This document shows positions 17,680 through 30,009 of a stretch of 64,000 nucleotides of DNA, piece by piece. Source of the stretch: Neocallimastix lanati (nom. inval.) (Eukaryota > Neocallimastigomycota > Neocallimastigomycetes > Neocallimastigales > Neocallimastigaceae); NCBI GenBank assembly GCA_016946835.1, contig JACVTC010000032.1, positions 1,213,501 to 1,277,500 of the forward strand, read 5' to 3'. The notes beneath the pieces are model-generated. The model did no database searches. It was given only the letters and a program-made list of their open reading frames with translations, and was not told where the DNA came from. The stretch's first letter is position 1, and each line of letters starts with the position of its first letter. The position numbers and the translations under genes are program-made.

Positions 17680-19579
17680 TTATAACATATCAAAAATAAC
17701 TCGGGCTTTTTTGTACGTAGACCAAATCTTTCTTATTTCTTCTAACGCAATTAAACCATCTTCCATCAAATATCCACTAATTAAACGTGGATCAACTTTT
17801 TCAAAATAAACATTACGAACTTCAATAAATTGATCACTAGACCTAGTCCACCAATTACCATAGGAAGAAGTAACTTCACTGGCTTCATTTTCTTCCATAT
17901 TAATTTCATCTTCATCTTCACCAATCTTATCTCTTTGAGTAACAACGAAAACAGGAACTTCACCTTCATGATAATAATTAGCAGCCATAGCTATACAAGC
18001 ACTACCCATTTTATTAACTACAGATCCATCTTCACCAACAACACGATCAACCCCTAAAAGACAGTAAGTAACCTTTTTTGTCTTTAAATAATAAGCCACA
18101 GAAGAATCAGTAATTACTGTAATAAAAATACGTGGATTTTTAGTATTTGGAAAATATCTTAAATTATTAGTTGTAATATAATCATTTAAACGTTGAGCAA
18201 GGTATAAAGCACCTTCATTTAGAGGACGTGATTCAGAAATAGTAACTTGTAACGTATATGGTTTTTGACTACTATGAACAGCATTGCATAAAGCTAATAA
18301 AAGCTTGTAAATAGTTGAACTAAAACTAGTTGTAAGTATTGAAATATTATAATCTGGTACAATATCAGTATTTTGATAGACATAATTTGGATCGAACATT
18401 GGGAAAAGATGTTGTATAGCATTTCTATTAATTCTTTTTTGAACTGTTGTTGCAGAATCCAAATAATCTTTAATACTGTTTGATAATGATTCTTGGAATT
18501 CAGCAGTATGATCTAATGAACTACCATGGGTATCAATAAAATTCTTAGCATCATTTAAAATTACACTTACATTATTAATAATTGATGTACTCATAGTTGG
18601 TCTAATTACTGAAATATGATGTGCAATATTCAATAAATAAAGGAAAGTTTGATTCAAATTTACAAATTTTTCTCTTGGTGTTTCTTCTGTTGCAACCTTA
18701 AGTAATGCTAAAGATTTCCAAGTATATTCTATAGCACCTGATGATCTATCTCTTTGTAATTCATATAAACCAGTATGAATCTTATCGGGTAAATACACAC
18801 GATCAATAATATCTTTAAGTTGAGGAACAATTTGATATTCGTTAATTTTTTGTGGTTCAACAAATGAAACTTCACTATTTTCAGAATCAAGTTTTATCTT
18901 TTTTGGATCAGTAATAATTTTAAAAAGATATGGATATACTTTTCAAATATATATATATATACACACATATTAATTTATATTTATTATTTGCATATCAAAT
19001 AAAAGAAAAAAGAAAAAATAATAATAACATAGAGTTTTATACGCACCTAAACCTTTAACACCATTATTATTAATTTTTAAAGGCTTTCCAGTTCTTATAA
19101 AATGTAAATCATGTTCACTGAAACCGGTTTTTTCTTTTATATCTGCAAGTGCTCTTTGTAAATATGATTTATCGCTTGGTTCAAGACTTCCAGTAATACC
19201 TTCATACATGAAATTTTACAAATTGATAGTTAAATTATTATATTTTAATAAAATAATAATATAACATTTTAAAAAATAAAATAAAATAAAAATGAATTTT
19301 TTATTAAATTTTATGGTTAAATTTAATTTTTAAGTTTATATATTTATGTAAATTACCTCCCCAATGATGTTGATATGAAGAAACTTTATCACTTCTTTTT
19401 AAAAGTAATATTTTATTTCCTTGAGTTTGTGGTAATAATGATTTTTTCCATTTTGGTATAGCTTGTGGTAATACATTGGTAGGTGGATCACTTATTGTCA
19501 ATAAAGAAGTAATTAATCTAAGTTGATTCATTTTATATATACCTATTGCTTCCCTATTTTTATTTAATAAATTTAACAT
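17680..19579 (-). CDS. Nudix-like / eIF2B-like (NagB/RpiA fold) fusion protein, three exons
   Basis: Exons 19579-19357, 19199-19047 (or to 19053; both keep frame) and 18938-17680 give about 544 residues. The N-terminal part reads KILLLKRSDKVSSYQHHWGG, then ITGSLEP and IKEKTGF, then YPYLFKI, a Nudix-fold pattern as in fungal Nudix/IF-2B fusion proteins. The Nudix box is degenerate: the usual R-E-x-x-E-E positions read A-D-I-K-E-K, so hydrolase activity is doubtful. The C-terminal part (from about residue 190) is an eIF2B alpha/beta/delta-type domain with ISESRPLNEG, LLGVDRVVGEDG and SVVNKMGS. Family knowledge: this fold includes translation factor eIF2B regulatory subunits and sugar-phosphate isomerases; the substrate here is unknown. 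The start could also be the internal methionine at 19531 (MNQLRLITS), which aligns better with where such proteins begin. Confidence 0.82.
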
Positions 19580-21998
19580 TGATTAATTATTTTAATTTAA
19601 ATTTATTTACTATACTTAATAATTAAAATATTTTTAATCTTAAAAATTTATATTAAGTAAAATTTTATTTACTTGTTTTTTGTTCATTATTATTATTATA
19701 ATTACTAATGTAAACATTATTACTATTATTATTATTATTATAATTACTAATATAAATATTATTATTATTTTTATTATTATTATTTTTACTAATATAAATT
19801 TTATTATTATTACTATTATTATTATTATTATATTATTACTGTTATTGTTATTATATGAAATTTTAAATATTAATTTTATAAAATCATCTCATAAATTAAT
19901 TATTATTAAATACATTTCATAATTAGTTCTTTGATTTCAAAATTTTCTATAAAACTATAATTTTAGTATTAATTAATTGATATTAAAAAAATCATTACTT
20001 TTAAAATTTTAAATGAGTATAAAAATGATTTAAGATTTCAATTTTTTATATTTTTATTTTTTTTAACTAGTTTTAATTTTTTTGTTAATTCTTATATTAT
20101 ATTATATTATTGATAACTTGACTTAATCAAAGGAATTCATAAAAAAAATTATAGTTTTATTTAAAATATTCATTATATAGTTCACAAAAAATTATGAATA
20201 AATTAAAACATTTCTTTATAATAATTTATTATGATTATTTATTTTGATTACACCAATATAATTATTATCTACCTTCAATACTATAAAATTAAAAAAAATT
20301 AATAAGAAAATAATTTTTTTGATTTATCAATGGCTTACATATATTTAATACATATATTATATATATATATAATAGGTTTTATAATTTAATTTTTTTTAGT
20401 TTTAAATAATTTTATTTTCATAATATTTTTAAATATAAATATTTCTTTCAAATATTTAATTTACTTTAATTAAATATATTGTAATATATCATTAATATAT
20501 GCCATCTTTTTTTAATTTTTTTACAAAATTTAAATTAAAAAATTTTATTAATATTTTGATATTGTAGATAAAATATAAATATTTATATATAATTGTATAT
20601 TATGTAAATATATTTTATATAATTAAAATGTTGATAAATTAATGGATTATACACATTTAAAATATCAATTATTAATTATTTTTTTTCTTTTTACTGTAAC
20701 AAAATTTATTATTACTATTATTTTATTGTTATTATAATTATCATTATTATTATTGTTATTTATGTAGTTTATATATAAACTTTATAAGTATTTCAACAGA
20801 TTTATTTAATTTCATCTTTTATATTTTTAAATTTTATATTATAAACTAGATTACATATACAAGATTTTTAGAGTCAATCTTTTTTTATATACCATTTTAA
20901 TCATTATATTGATTCATAAATAAATTAATAATAAAAATATAAATTTCCCATAATCTACAATAAAAAAATATTATTATTTTCAAAATTCAATATTCATCTA
21001 TCTTAATAGAATATTTTAAGTATTTATTTCAAAATAATTAAAAAAAAAGTTATTGAATCACTAATAGAAAAAAAAATGATGAAATTAAAATTTTTTAATT
21101 AAAAAAATCTATATATAAATCATCTGTAATAATAATAAAAAAAAATATTAATTCAAAAGCATAAAAAAAAAAAAATTAAAATTATCATTAAAATTAAAAA
21201 TAAATTGTTCAAATAATCATATACAATTTATGCATTTTATATTTATGATAATTTTTTAATGGCATATTAATTTACTTTGCACATTAAATATTTCATATTA
21301 TAAATTCTTCAATTGATAAATTGACACTTAATAAGAATCTATTTCTATATTTTCTATCTTTTAGTATTTTTATTGATTGAATTTTAATATTCGTTAGTAA
21401 AGGAAACTTCTTTACTAACTTTATTTGAATTTATTTTCTATGTTACATTGTAGTAATTAAACAAGTAAAAAAAAAATTATATTAAAAATAGAGAAAATAT
21501 TGTTATAAAATGACCATTTTAATAAAATTTATTTATTAATAATTACATAAAAATAAATTAATAAATCATTTGAAAATACGTGATATATTAAAAGTGATAT
21601 AATATAAATGATAAAAAATAAAATTATGTAACGACATAAAATTATACAAGAAAATAAAATTAATGTAAACATAAAATTCATATCATTAATTTTATGTAAT
21701 GTTAAAATTGAAAGTAATTTATAAATTTCTTTTTATTATTTTTATTATATTTTTAATTATTTAAAAAATTATTATTTTATATTAATATATTTTATTATTT
21801 ATAATAAATTTCTTATTAATATTTTATTAATATTTTATAAATAATATTTTATAAATAATATTTTATTTTTGTAAAATATTATTGTATTATCTACTCCATG
21901 GAATTGCACAATGGATAAATGTATATGTGAAATATAATATTTAAATTTAAGTAAATATAAATATTTTATCCAATTATTTTATTAAGGAATATATACAT

Positions 21999-22061
<63 letters not shown>

Positions 22062-22199
22062 GTGATAAAAATGCTAATGCTAATGTTATTACTAATACTA
22101 CTATTAAAATTCTTTTTGAAAAATGAAATGTTACCAATTATGAGTAAAACAAAGTTTTAAAAAAAAAAATAAAAAATTTTTCCTCAATCTAATATTTTT
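19580..22199. other. gene-free AT-rich region
   Basis: No gene seen. It contains ATT/ATA simple sequence at 19685-19860 (open in one frame only because it is repetitive) and an AAT trinucleotide tract at about 22002-22062. The rest is unstructured AT-rich DNA. Confidence 0.6.
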
Positions 22200-23120
22200 T
22201 TATATATTTAAATGTAACTTAGTCAAGAAACGCTTTTTGATTATATAAATGATAAAAACCATGATCTTTATATATTCTTGGGATTGGAATTATAAATGCA
22301 AGATAAAAATAAAATGATTTCTAAATATTTGATTATTCATATTATTATTTACAAAAATATATTAAAGATAAATATTAAAAGCTAAAAGAAGATATATCAT
22401 ATTTCAAAATTTAGGATCGTATTAATTATTAATCTATGTAATATAGTATAAATCATATGAGCAATTGAATATTATAAATACAAATTATCAAATTGTACAA
22501 TTCAACTTGATATATATCTTTTAGGTATTATACTTTATATCTTTTTTCAATAGCAATAGAAAGAGAAAAATCACTTTATGATTTAAGAGAAAAACAAATT
22601 TTACTAGAAAAATATGTAAAACAATGACCACAGGAAGATGCAATTGTTCAATAGTTAACTCAGAATGATCTTATAATAAATGACCAACAATTAATAAACT
22701 TTATGAGTTGTGTATTTCTTAAGTAAATTTCCAAATTTCAGCCACAAGAATGTCATCCATTTCTAATAATGCAATAAATTCATTTATTTCTATTATTAAA
22801 ATACAGGAATAAGTAATATAATAATTAATAAAAATTTTATAAAAACCAATATATATATAACAAACATAAGTTATTAAATATAATTATCAGAAACATATAT
22901 ATATAAATTGTAATAATAATTGATATAAATACTATTAAATAAAAGAGGTGAAACAAAGTAGATTAAATATTTTTATTATCAAATTATTTAGAATTATTAA
23001 TAGCTTAGAAGGAAAATATTCAAAAATTATACTTCCAATTGTTAACTAATAAAAAAGAAAACCAACTACAAGAAAATATATAACAATGGATAATAATAAA
23101 AAGAAAATTAATAAAATAAA
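22200..23120 (+). other. coding-like but stop-interrupted stretch, possible gene relic
   Basis: Three short blocks have K/E/Q-rich, protein-like translations interrupted by stops: about 22214-22305 (ETLFDYINDKNHDLYIFLG), about 22548-22800 (EREKSLYDLREKQILLEKYV, later QEDAIVQ and LTQNDLIINDQQLIN) and about 22940-23100 (NIQKLYFQLLTNKKENQL). The stops fall where Gln or Trp would fit, as expected if CAA/CAG/TGG codons had decayed. In such AT-rich DNA this reading is weak, because any frame can be read this way. No homologous family was recognised. Confidence 0.2.
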
Positions 23121-23140
23121 AATTAATAAAAAAAAAAAAA

Positions 23141-23300
23141 CTGTTGAAAGACATGCCCCGATATAAATATCAGAACATATTTATGCCTTTTTATCAACAT
23201 GTGTTGTTATATTTGGACAAAATATACATCTCCGTCCTTATCTAGGGGATGTGCCAACTGTCTCTCGGCTCATACAACACATATAAAATTGTTCTTTTTT
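23141..23300. other. GC-rich, foldable island; possible structured RNA or tiny palindromic element
   Basis: About 150 bp with clearly higher G+C than everything around it, between an A run (23129-23140) and a T8 run (23294-23301). It contains an outer inverted repeat ATGTGTTGT (about 23199-23207) and ACAACACAT (about 23274-23282). Inside is a nested hairpin ACATCTCC / GGGGATGT around an 11-nt loop (about 23226-23252), then GCC...GGC. A further small palindrome, GATATAAATATC, lies at about 23160-23171. No tRNA, snRNA or known ribozyme core was recognised. Both a noncoding RNA and a miniature inverted-repeat element remain possible. It lies about 420 bp before the Rho pseudogene. Confidence 0.4.
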
Positions 23301-23721
23301 TTCTATTTAAATATATTTATTTTCAAAATCATAAAAATTTATGGTTGAAATATCTTAATATTTATTGGCCATAAATTATTGTTTTATTATATTATTGAAT
23401 AATAAATAACAAATTAATTAATTTCTTTTAATTAATATAATAATATAAAATTAATACAAAAAAAATAAAAGAAAAAAATTTAGTTTTCCTATTATATTAT
23501 TCTAAATGCAATAATACGATTAAAATAATTATTAAATAAGAGAAATAAAATTTTGTTATTTATTATTTGCTTATACTTTTTAGATTTTTATATATTGGTT
23601 TTACATATACATATATAAACAATATGTAATGAATAATTTTAAAAAATTTTGAAATTTATTAATAAATAAAGTTAAGTATTCTAATAAAATTAAATATTAT
23701 TTTTATTTATACTTTAGAAAA

Positions 23722-24597
23722 ATGGCTGGAATTAGTCGTAAATTAATTATTGTCGGTGATGATGCTTGTGGTAAAACTTGTTTATTAATTGCCTTTTCAA
23801 AGGGAATCTTCCCAGAAGTAATTGAATTCAATAAATTCAATATATTAATAATAAATAATTAAAGAAATAAATTAAATATATTAATAATAAATAATTAAAA
23901 GAAAATATTTATATTATTTTAATTCTAGGTTTATGTACCAACCGTTTTTGAAAATTTTGTTGCTGATGTTGAAGTTGATGGACATCATGTTGAACTTGCC
24001 TTATGGGATACTGCTGGTAGGAAGTAGTTTTTCTTGAAAATTTGATTTGAAATATAATATAGTTATATGATTAAATAAAATTATTATTAATATAGATCAA
24101 GAAGATTATGACCGTAATAGACTACTTTCATATCCAGATTCTCATGTTATTTTAATTTGTTTTTCTGTTGATTCCCCAGATAGTTTAAATAATGTTGAAG
24201 AAAAGTGGAAATATGAAGTTTCATTCTTCTGTCCTTCATATTTACCAATAATTTTAGTAGGTTGTAAGAAGGATTTAAGAAATGATCCAAATATTATTGC
24301 AGAATTAAGAAAAGTTAATAAACAACCAGTTTTATATAAACAAGTAATGCATTTTTTTTAATTTATTATATGATTAAGAATATAAATAAAATTCGAAATA
24401 ATTACTAAAAAGATTTTATTAATATTTAGGGTAAAGCAGTTGCTTAAAAAATTTTCGCCTGTAGATACTTAGAATGCTCTGCTAAGGATAGAAATCCACA
24501 AACAAATGGGGTTCGTGAAGTATTCGAATGTGCTACTCGTGCCGCTTTAGATTACCCAAAAAAAAGGAGGAGTAGTGGTGGTTGTATGCTTTTATAG
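23722..24597 (+). pseudogene. Rho1-type small GTPase, four exons, with premature stop
   Basis: Exons 23722-23817, 23929-24016, 24096-24343 and 24430-24597 join in frame. Visible GTPase motifs are the P-loop GDDACGKT, switch [11 protein letters not shown], switch II start [27 protein letters not shown], the Rho-specific [11 protein letters not shown], the G5 motif LECSAKD, a basic tail and CAAX box CMLL before TAG. This is a Rho1-like protein that would switch cell-wall and actin programmes at the membrane. Two defects are seen. Codon 24445-24447 is TAA where relatives have a charged or polar residue, which removes G5 and the prenylation box. The exon 2/3 junction codon reads GAT (Asp) instead of the invariant Gly of DTAGQ. 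Both are explained by single transitions (CAA to TAA if the lost residue was Gln; GGT to GAT). Splice borders are intact, so decay looks recent. A sequencing error could explain one change but less easily both. Confidence 0.85.
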
Positions 24598-26474
24598 ATT
24601 AAATATATAGAATATCAAATTTAAATAATATAAATTATATAATAGAATTTCTATCATTATATAATACATTCATAAATGTGACATATAAAGCTTATATCAT
24701 AAATATTTTATTAAAAAAAACAAAATATTAGAACAAAAGCCATCCCCTAATAATTTATATAATTTCTATTAATTTAAGCTAATTATTATTATTAACGAGA
24801 TTATTGTTCAAATAAAATAAAAAAGTAAAAATAAAAATAGAACTTATGAATTAATAAAGATAAACAAAATAAATAAGAAAATAGTTAAAATATTTACTTT
24901 TTGAAAATAAAATTTTTAAATATAAAACTAAAAAAATATTATAATCAAAAAATTAAAAATCAAAATAAATTAAAATATAATAGAAAGAAAAGCATCAAAC
25001 AAGAAAAAGAAGAAAACAAAAAAATGCAATAAATTAAATAGCATTATAACTTATATATAAATAAGAAATAATGTTATTTTGGTATTGAATATATATCATT
25101 GATATATAATTTATTAATAATTTATTGTTTATTAAAATCTATCTATTTTTATAATAAAAATAATGTTAATTAAATGTATATTATGAAAGATCCAATAAGA
25201 TGAATATTATTAATTAATCTATTTATTTGTGGTCTAATTTCAACATAATAAAAATTGAAAAAAGAAAAGTTATAATTATTATTATATAAAGATGTTCAAC
25301 CATTTTCTTCAATGAAATGTAATAATAATAGTTATTTAAATGAAATTTATTGCAAATTTTTTTTCTTCAATAAAAATTAAAATAAAATTTAATCTATATA
25401 TAATTCCATTGTAAAAAAAGAACTAAATATTTTATCATCTATCAATAAATTTCAAATAAAAAATTTAAAAAACTTTTTAATATATTATAAAAAATATTTT
25501 TCTTTTTTTTATTTATTTAATTAGATGTTAAAAAAAATTAATGTATAGCCCACAAATTTATTAATTGAATATTTTTAATTATAATAAAATTTTATTAATT
25601 ATTAATTAATATTTAATTGTTGATTAATAAAAATTATATAAATAATTAATTTTGCTTTTATTGTGTAAATTTTTTTTTTATTTTATTTTTTATTTATTCT
25701 TTTTTATTTTATTATTATTTTTTTTTATATTTTATATATTTATATTTTATATTTATATCAATTTTTTATATTTCATATAAATGTTCTATATATAATTTTC
25801 ATAAAGCACATAAACATAAATTGTTTCCCTCATTTAAAAGAACAAACCTTAAAAGGACCGAATCTGAGTGTACTTTATCAGGTATTTAAAAAAGTAATAT
25901 ATATAAAGTTCTTTTTTTTTTTTTTTTTTTTTTTTTAGATAATATTAATTTATATAAAATAAAATTTATTATATAAATAACTTTTAAAAGGTTAAATTTA
26001 TAATGTGAAGAGTAATGTAAATGAAATTCTATTAGAGAATATTGTTAATGAAAATCATTATGTACGTAATTAATATTATGTATAATCTAAAATAAAAAGT
26101 ATATATATAATAGAATCCTATATATAATTTATTTATTTAGAGGAATTACAACGACATATCATTATTTAAAATGAATAGTAACATTTACTCCTAAAACTAA
26201 ATTTATTTTTATATCTTAATCTTAAGAAATACTGTAATCTACTATTTATTATTCTTGGATAAAGAAATAAACTATTTCTAGTATTTTTCTCTTTTATAAT
26301 TATTTATTATAATAAAATTCCTCTATTAAAGTATAAATATTAATTTACTTTTATTAATTATTAAATTAAATAATAAAAATATATAAATCAATTTTAATAT
26401 AAATATTATAAAAGCTAAATTAATACATAAATTTATGCTTTTACTACATTTCTTGATAAACATAAGAATGTGAA
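24598..26474. other. gene-free AT-rich region
   Basis: Nothing supportable. A small less AT-rich patch at about 25800-25885 is open on the minus strand for roughly 28 codons (HSDSVLLRFVLLNEG) but has no recognised relatives and no flanking exons. A T run lies at 25912-25936. Confidence 0.55.
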
Positions 26475-26524
26475 GCATTTCGACATAATTTATGTATAAT
26501 CATCATAAAATTTTGTACAATGTG
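26475..26524. repeat. left terminal inverted repeat of MULE
   Basis: Starts GCATTTCGACATAATTTATG and ends near GTACAATGTG. It is the inverted partner of 28839-28888. Confidence 0.8.
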
Positions 26525-26886
26525 TATAATATATGTAATACGCCACTATTTTCAATTTATATTTTTATTTATTGTTTTTTATCATTAAAAAAATAAAATA
26601 AAAACAAAAAAAAGAATAAATAAATGAATAAATGTATTTTAGCATTAAAAAAATAAAATAAAAACAAAAAAAGAATAAATTTTCTGTTGAGAATTTTATT
26701 TTATTTTTATTTTTTTTTAATTTTATTTTATTATTATATTTTATTATTAAATATTTTAATAATAAAACCTTTCCATTTTATTTTATTCAAATAAAATAAA
26801 TAAAATTATATATTTTATTATTAAATTAATTAAATAATAAAATAAAATTTATTATAATATTAAATATTTATTATTAATAAAATTTA

Positions 26887-27012
26887 AATATTGATATTGA
26901 TATTAATAAAATATTTTGATATTGATATTAATGAAATATTTTGATATTGATATTAATGAAATATTTTGACATTGATATTAATAAAATATATTGATATTGA
27001 TATAAATATAAT
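26887..27012. repeat. 27-bp tandem repeat, about five copies
   Basis: Units of TTGATATTGATATTAATGAA followed by ATATTT, with point variants, downstream of the transposase stop inside the MULE. Confidence 0.85.
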
Positions 27013-27071
27013 TTAAACTATATATATTCTAATTAATTATTATTCATATATTTAGAGTGTATTTAATTCTA

Positions 27072-28423
27072 TTAAACATTTTTACCATAAATCAATGATA
27101 TCATTTTTTCACATTTTTTATCAATTAATCGAATTCCTTTTTTTTTGTATTTTTTAATGAAATCATTGATTTCATCAGTTTTTGTTATTATTCTTTTTTT
27201 TTTCCAAACTCCTTGAATTTTCCTTTTGTAATTATTGTAAGATAAAGATTCTTCTCTTTTTAAATGATAAATCAATTCATAGAAAGAAGGTTTTTTGTAA
27301 AACAATTTTTTTAAGTAATTGTTAAAAGATTCTGAAGCATTATTTGTTATGTGGTTTACATCGTTATAATAATTTGTAATAGCTTTATATAACAAATAAA
27401 TTTTATGATTATTTTCAACTTCATTATAACATAATTTATTTTTTTGAACTTCAAACGATCTTTTATAATGCCATACACAATATTTAATAGTAATATTATG
27501 AAATATTTTAATAGAAGCATTGGATATACTCTTTTCAAAATCACAAAGCAAAATTTTTGGTATAACTATAATATTATTATTATAATTACTTATAATATTA
27601 TTATTATAATTACTTATAATATTATTATTATAATTACTTATAATATTATTATTATAATTACTTATAATATTATTATTATAATTACTTATAATATTATTAT
27701 TATAATTACTTTCATTCTTTTTTAATTCTTCAAATAACAATTCATAAGTTGCTTGTTTTTTATTATTTAATATAGATAGTGATGTAGTATAAAAACTATT
27801 TATTTCTGAAACAAACTTGATAACCAAATATTGGTGCAATATAAAATGTACCATCAGCAAACATATGTTCGTTGTATTTTATAGACAATTCTGTTTGGAA
27901 TGGGGAATGATGATTGAAAAATTATAATATTAGAATTTTTGTATATCATAAAATTTTCATCTCTTTCGTTTATATAATATTCAGATTTATCTGGAATTTC
28001 ATTAAATTTTGATATATATCAGGAGGTAGTTGTTTTTTAATATATTTTGATATTTGGGATTTAATTGAAATATATTCAGGGCATATCAATCCAATTTCTT
28101 CAAATATTTCATTATATATGTTTTGGATTTATATCAAATGGGATTGAGGTTTTTCTAATTTCATTTTTCATTTTATGTTTTACTATTGATACAGATGCTT
28201 CATATTCTTTTACTGGATGAGTATGTTTGTTTTCATATTTTATTACTTTATTATTATCATTTAGAATAATGTAAGATTTACATTTTTTAACTGTTTTACA
28301 TTTAGTATATTGGAATATTTTTGTATTATTCGTTATATACCATAAATTAAATTTATATTTTCTATTTACAATGATTTGGTTTTTTTCTTTATTAGTTTCA
28401 CTTATTTCTAATTGATCATCCAT
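27072..28423 (-). pseudogene. MULE transposase relic with FLYWCH-like N-terminus
   Basis: The first block (28423-28112) starts MDDQLEISE and has a FLYWCH/WRKY-type zinc-binding pattern: W, two Cys in YTKCKTVKKC, then His-x-His in ENKHTHP. The middle (28111-27861) is coding only through frame changes and includes SIKYNEHMFADGTFYIAP. The last block (27860-27072) has the MULE catalytic region: Asp in CDFEKSISNA, the CVWHYKRS Cys-x2-His, and Glu in NNASESFNNYLKK. Family knowledge: this is the DDE transposase architecture of Mutator-like elements. At least two frameshifts make it non-functional. A 24-bp repeat (SNYNNNII, about six copies, 27572-27712) is expanded just before the catalytic Asp, where family members would be expected to have a single such stretch. 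Confidence 0.85.
27572..27712 (-). repeat. 24-bp tandem repeat inside the transposase
   Basis: Six copies of ATAATATTATTATTATAATT plus ACTT, encoding the octapeptide SNYNNNII in frame on the minus strand. Confidence 0.9.
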
Positions 28424-28516
28424 TTATTATAAATATTTTAAATTAAAAGTTTTATTTTTTATATTTTAATTTTTTTTGTTTTAATCTATTTTTTTTTATC
28501 TTATATTTTATTTTAT

Positions 28517-28554
<38 letters not shown>

Positions 28555-28838
28555 TTTTTATTTTATATTTTACTTTATTATTTATTTTTTTTATTTTATA
28601 TTTTACTTTTTTTTTATATATTTTATATTTTATAATTTACTTTTATTTATTTTTTTTTATTTTTTATTTTACTTTATTCTTTATTTTTTTATTTTTTATT
28701 TATTTTTTATTTACTTTATTATATATATATATATATTTTTTACTGTAAATGTTTTTAAAATTAAAAAAAAAAAAATAAAAATAAAAATAAAAATAAAAAT
28801 AAATTTAACCCTATTCCTATTCATTTATTTTTACAAGC

Positions 28839-28888
28839 CACATTGTAATACATGAATAAATGATCAAACATAAATTATGTCGAAATGC
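28839..28888. repeat. right terminal inverted repeat of MULE
   Basis: Reverse complement of the left end, with the identical outer 21 bp at 28868-28888. Just inside it is CAAGCCACATTGTAATA (28834-28850), a motif also found in the dispersed repeat copies at 17.1 and 34.7 kb. Confidence 0.8.
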
Positions 28889-30009
28889 AATACTCCCTAA
28901 ACATAAATTTATTATTAATTAGAGTTTTTATTTCCATTTTATATCTATACATTTTTAAAAGATTTATAATTATTCATTCTAATATTCAAATATTCTGAAT
29001 TACATTCTTTAACAATAAAATGTTTTAAAAAAAATAAAATTATGTAGTATTTAAAACTTTAAAGATTAAAAAAATATATTAATTATAAATAATTATATGT
29101 GATATAAGTAAAAAAAGCAACCAATCTTTTTCTTGTTTCTTTGCGCTTGCCATTAGATAATAAAATTAAATAATTTATTATATACATAAATATTTAGAAG
29201 TAAATATTAAAAAATAATAAATAATATATATTTAATATAATTTTGATTAATAATATGATTTTATAATATTATTAATCTTAATTATTAATAAACCTATATA
29301 TTATTATTTCATAATTTTCATTAAATTTTATATTAAAATTAAAATTTAATTAAATATAATATTTAATTTTATTTAACATTCATTATTATTTATCATTACG
29401 AAAATAAATTTAAGCTTCTAAAACTCTAACCCAATAATATCATTAAAAAATTTATTTTAATTTATTTTGTGTAATTCGCTCTTAATTATATAATTTATAT
29501 TTACGAATAAACCGCATTTTTAAACTTTGTCATTTAAATATTTATAATATATAAAATTTGAACTATTTTAAAACATCTTACTCATTAATAAATATTCTAT
29601 CTTTATAATATAAATTAAAATTTTAATTAAAAAAATAATATAAAACAAAAAAAAAATTTTTTTTTTTGTAAATAGTTTATTATTTATTGTTTTTATTCCA
29701 TATATGATAAATAATACTCTATATATTAAAATTTTAATATTTATATTATTCTTGATTTTTATTAATAAAATAGTTATTATTCGTTATAAATAGTTTAAAA
29801 AATTCCTACATTTTTTTTTTTACTTAATTATTATGTAATTATTACGAATAATAAAATTTAACTATTTTTAATTATTTAAAAAAAAAAATTTATAAATTAA
29901 AAGATATTTTCTGGTAAAATATAAAATTATATTTTAATTGTAAATTGTAACTTAAATTATTTTCTTTAAAAGAGCAAATATCATAATAGAAAATTATATT
30001 ATTATAAAT
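28889..30009. other. AT-rich upstream region of the GH16 gene
   Basis: 1.1 kb with no gene. It presumably contains the promoter of the downstream glucanase gene. No motif stands out. Confidence 0.5.

Larger units (their letters stand above)
26475..28888 (-). mobile_element. degraded Mutator-like (MULE) DNA transposon with terminal inverted repeats
   Basis: The two ends are inverted repeats of about 50 bp, 26475-26524 and 28839-28888. The outermost 21 bp, beginning GCATTTCGACATAATTTATG, are identical, and about 39 of 50 positions match overall. They bracket a minus-strand MULE transposase relic. Internally there are a 27-bp tandem repeat (26887-27012) and a long T-rich stretch (28520-28720). 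No clear 8-10 bp target-site duplication was found, so the exact outer ends are uncertain. Confidence 0.75.

Noticed and set aside
19680-19922. Open frame of Ile/Thr/Asn repeats
   Set aside because: It is an ATT/ATA microsatellite; periodic sequence is open in several frames.
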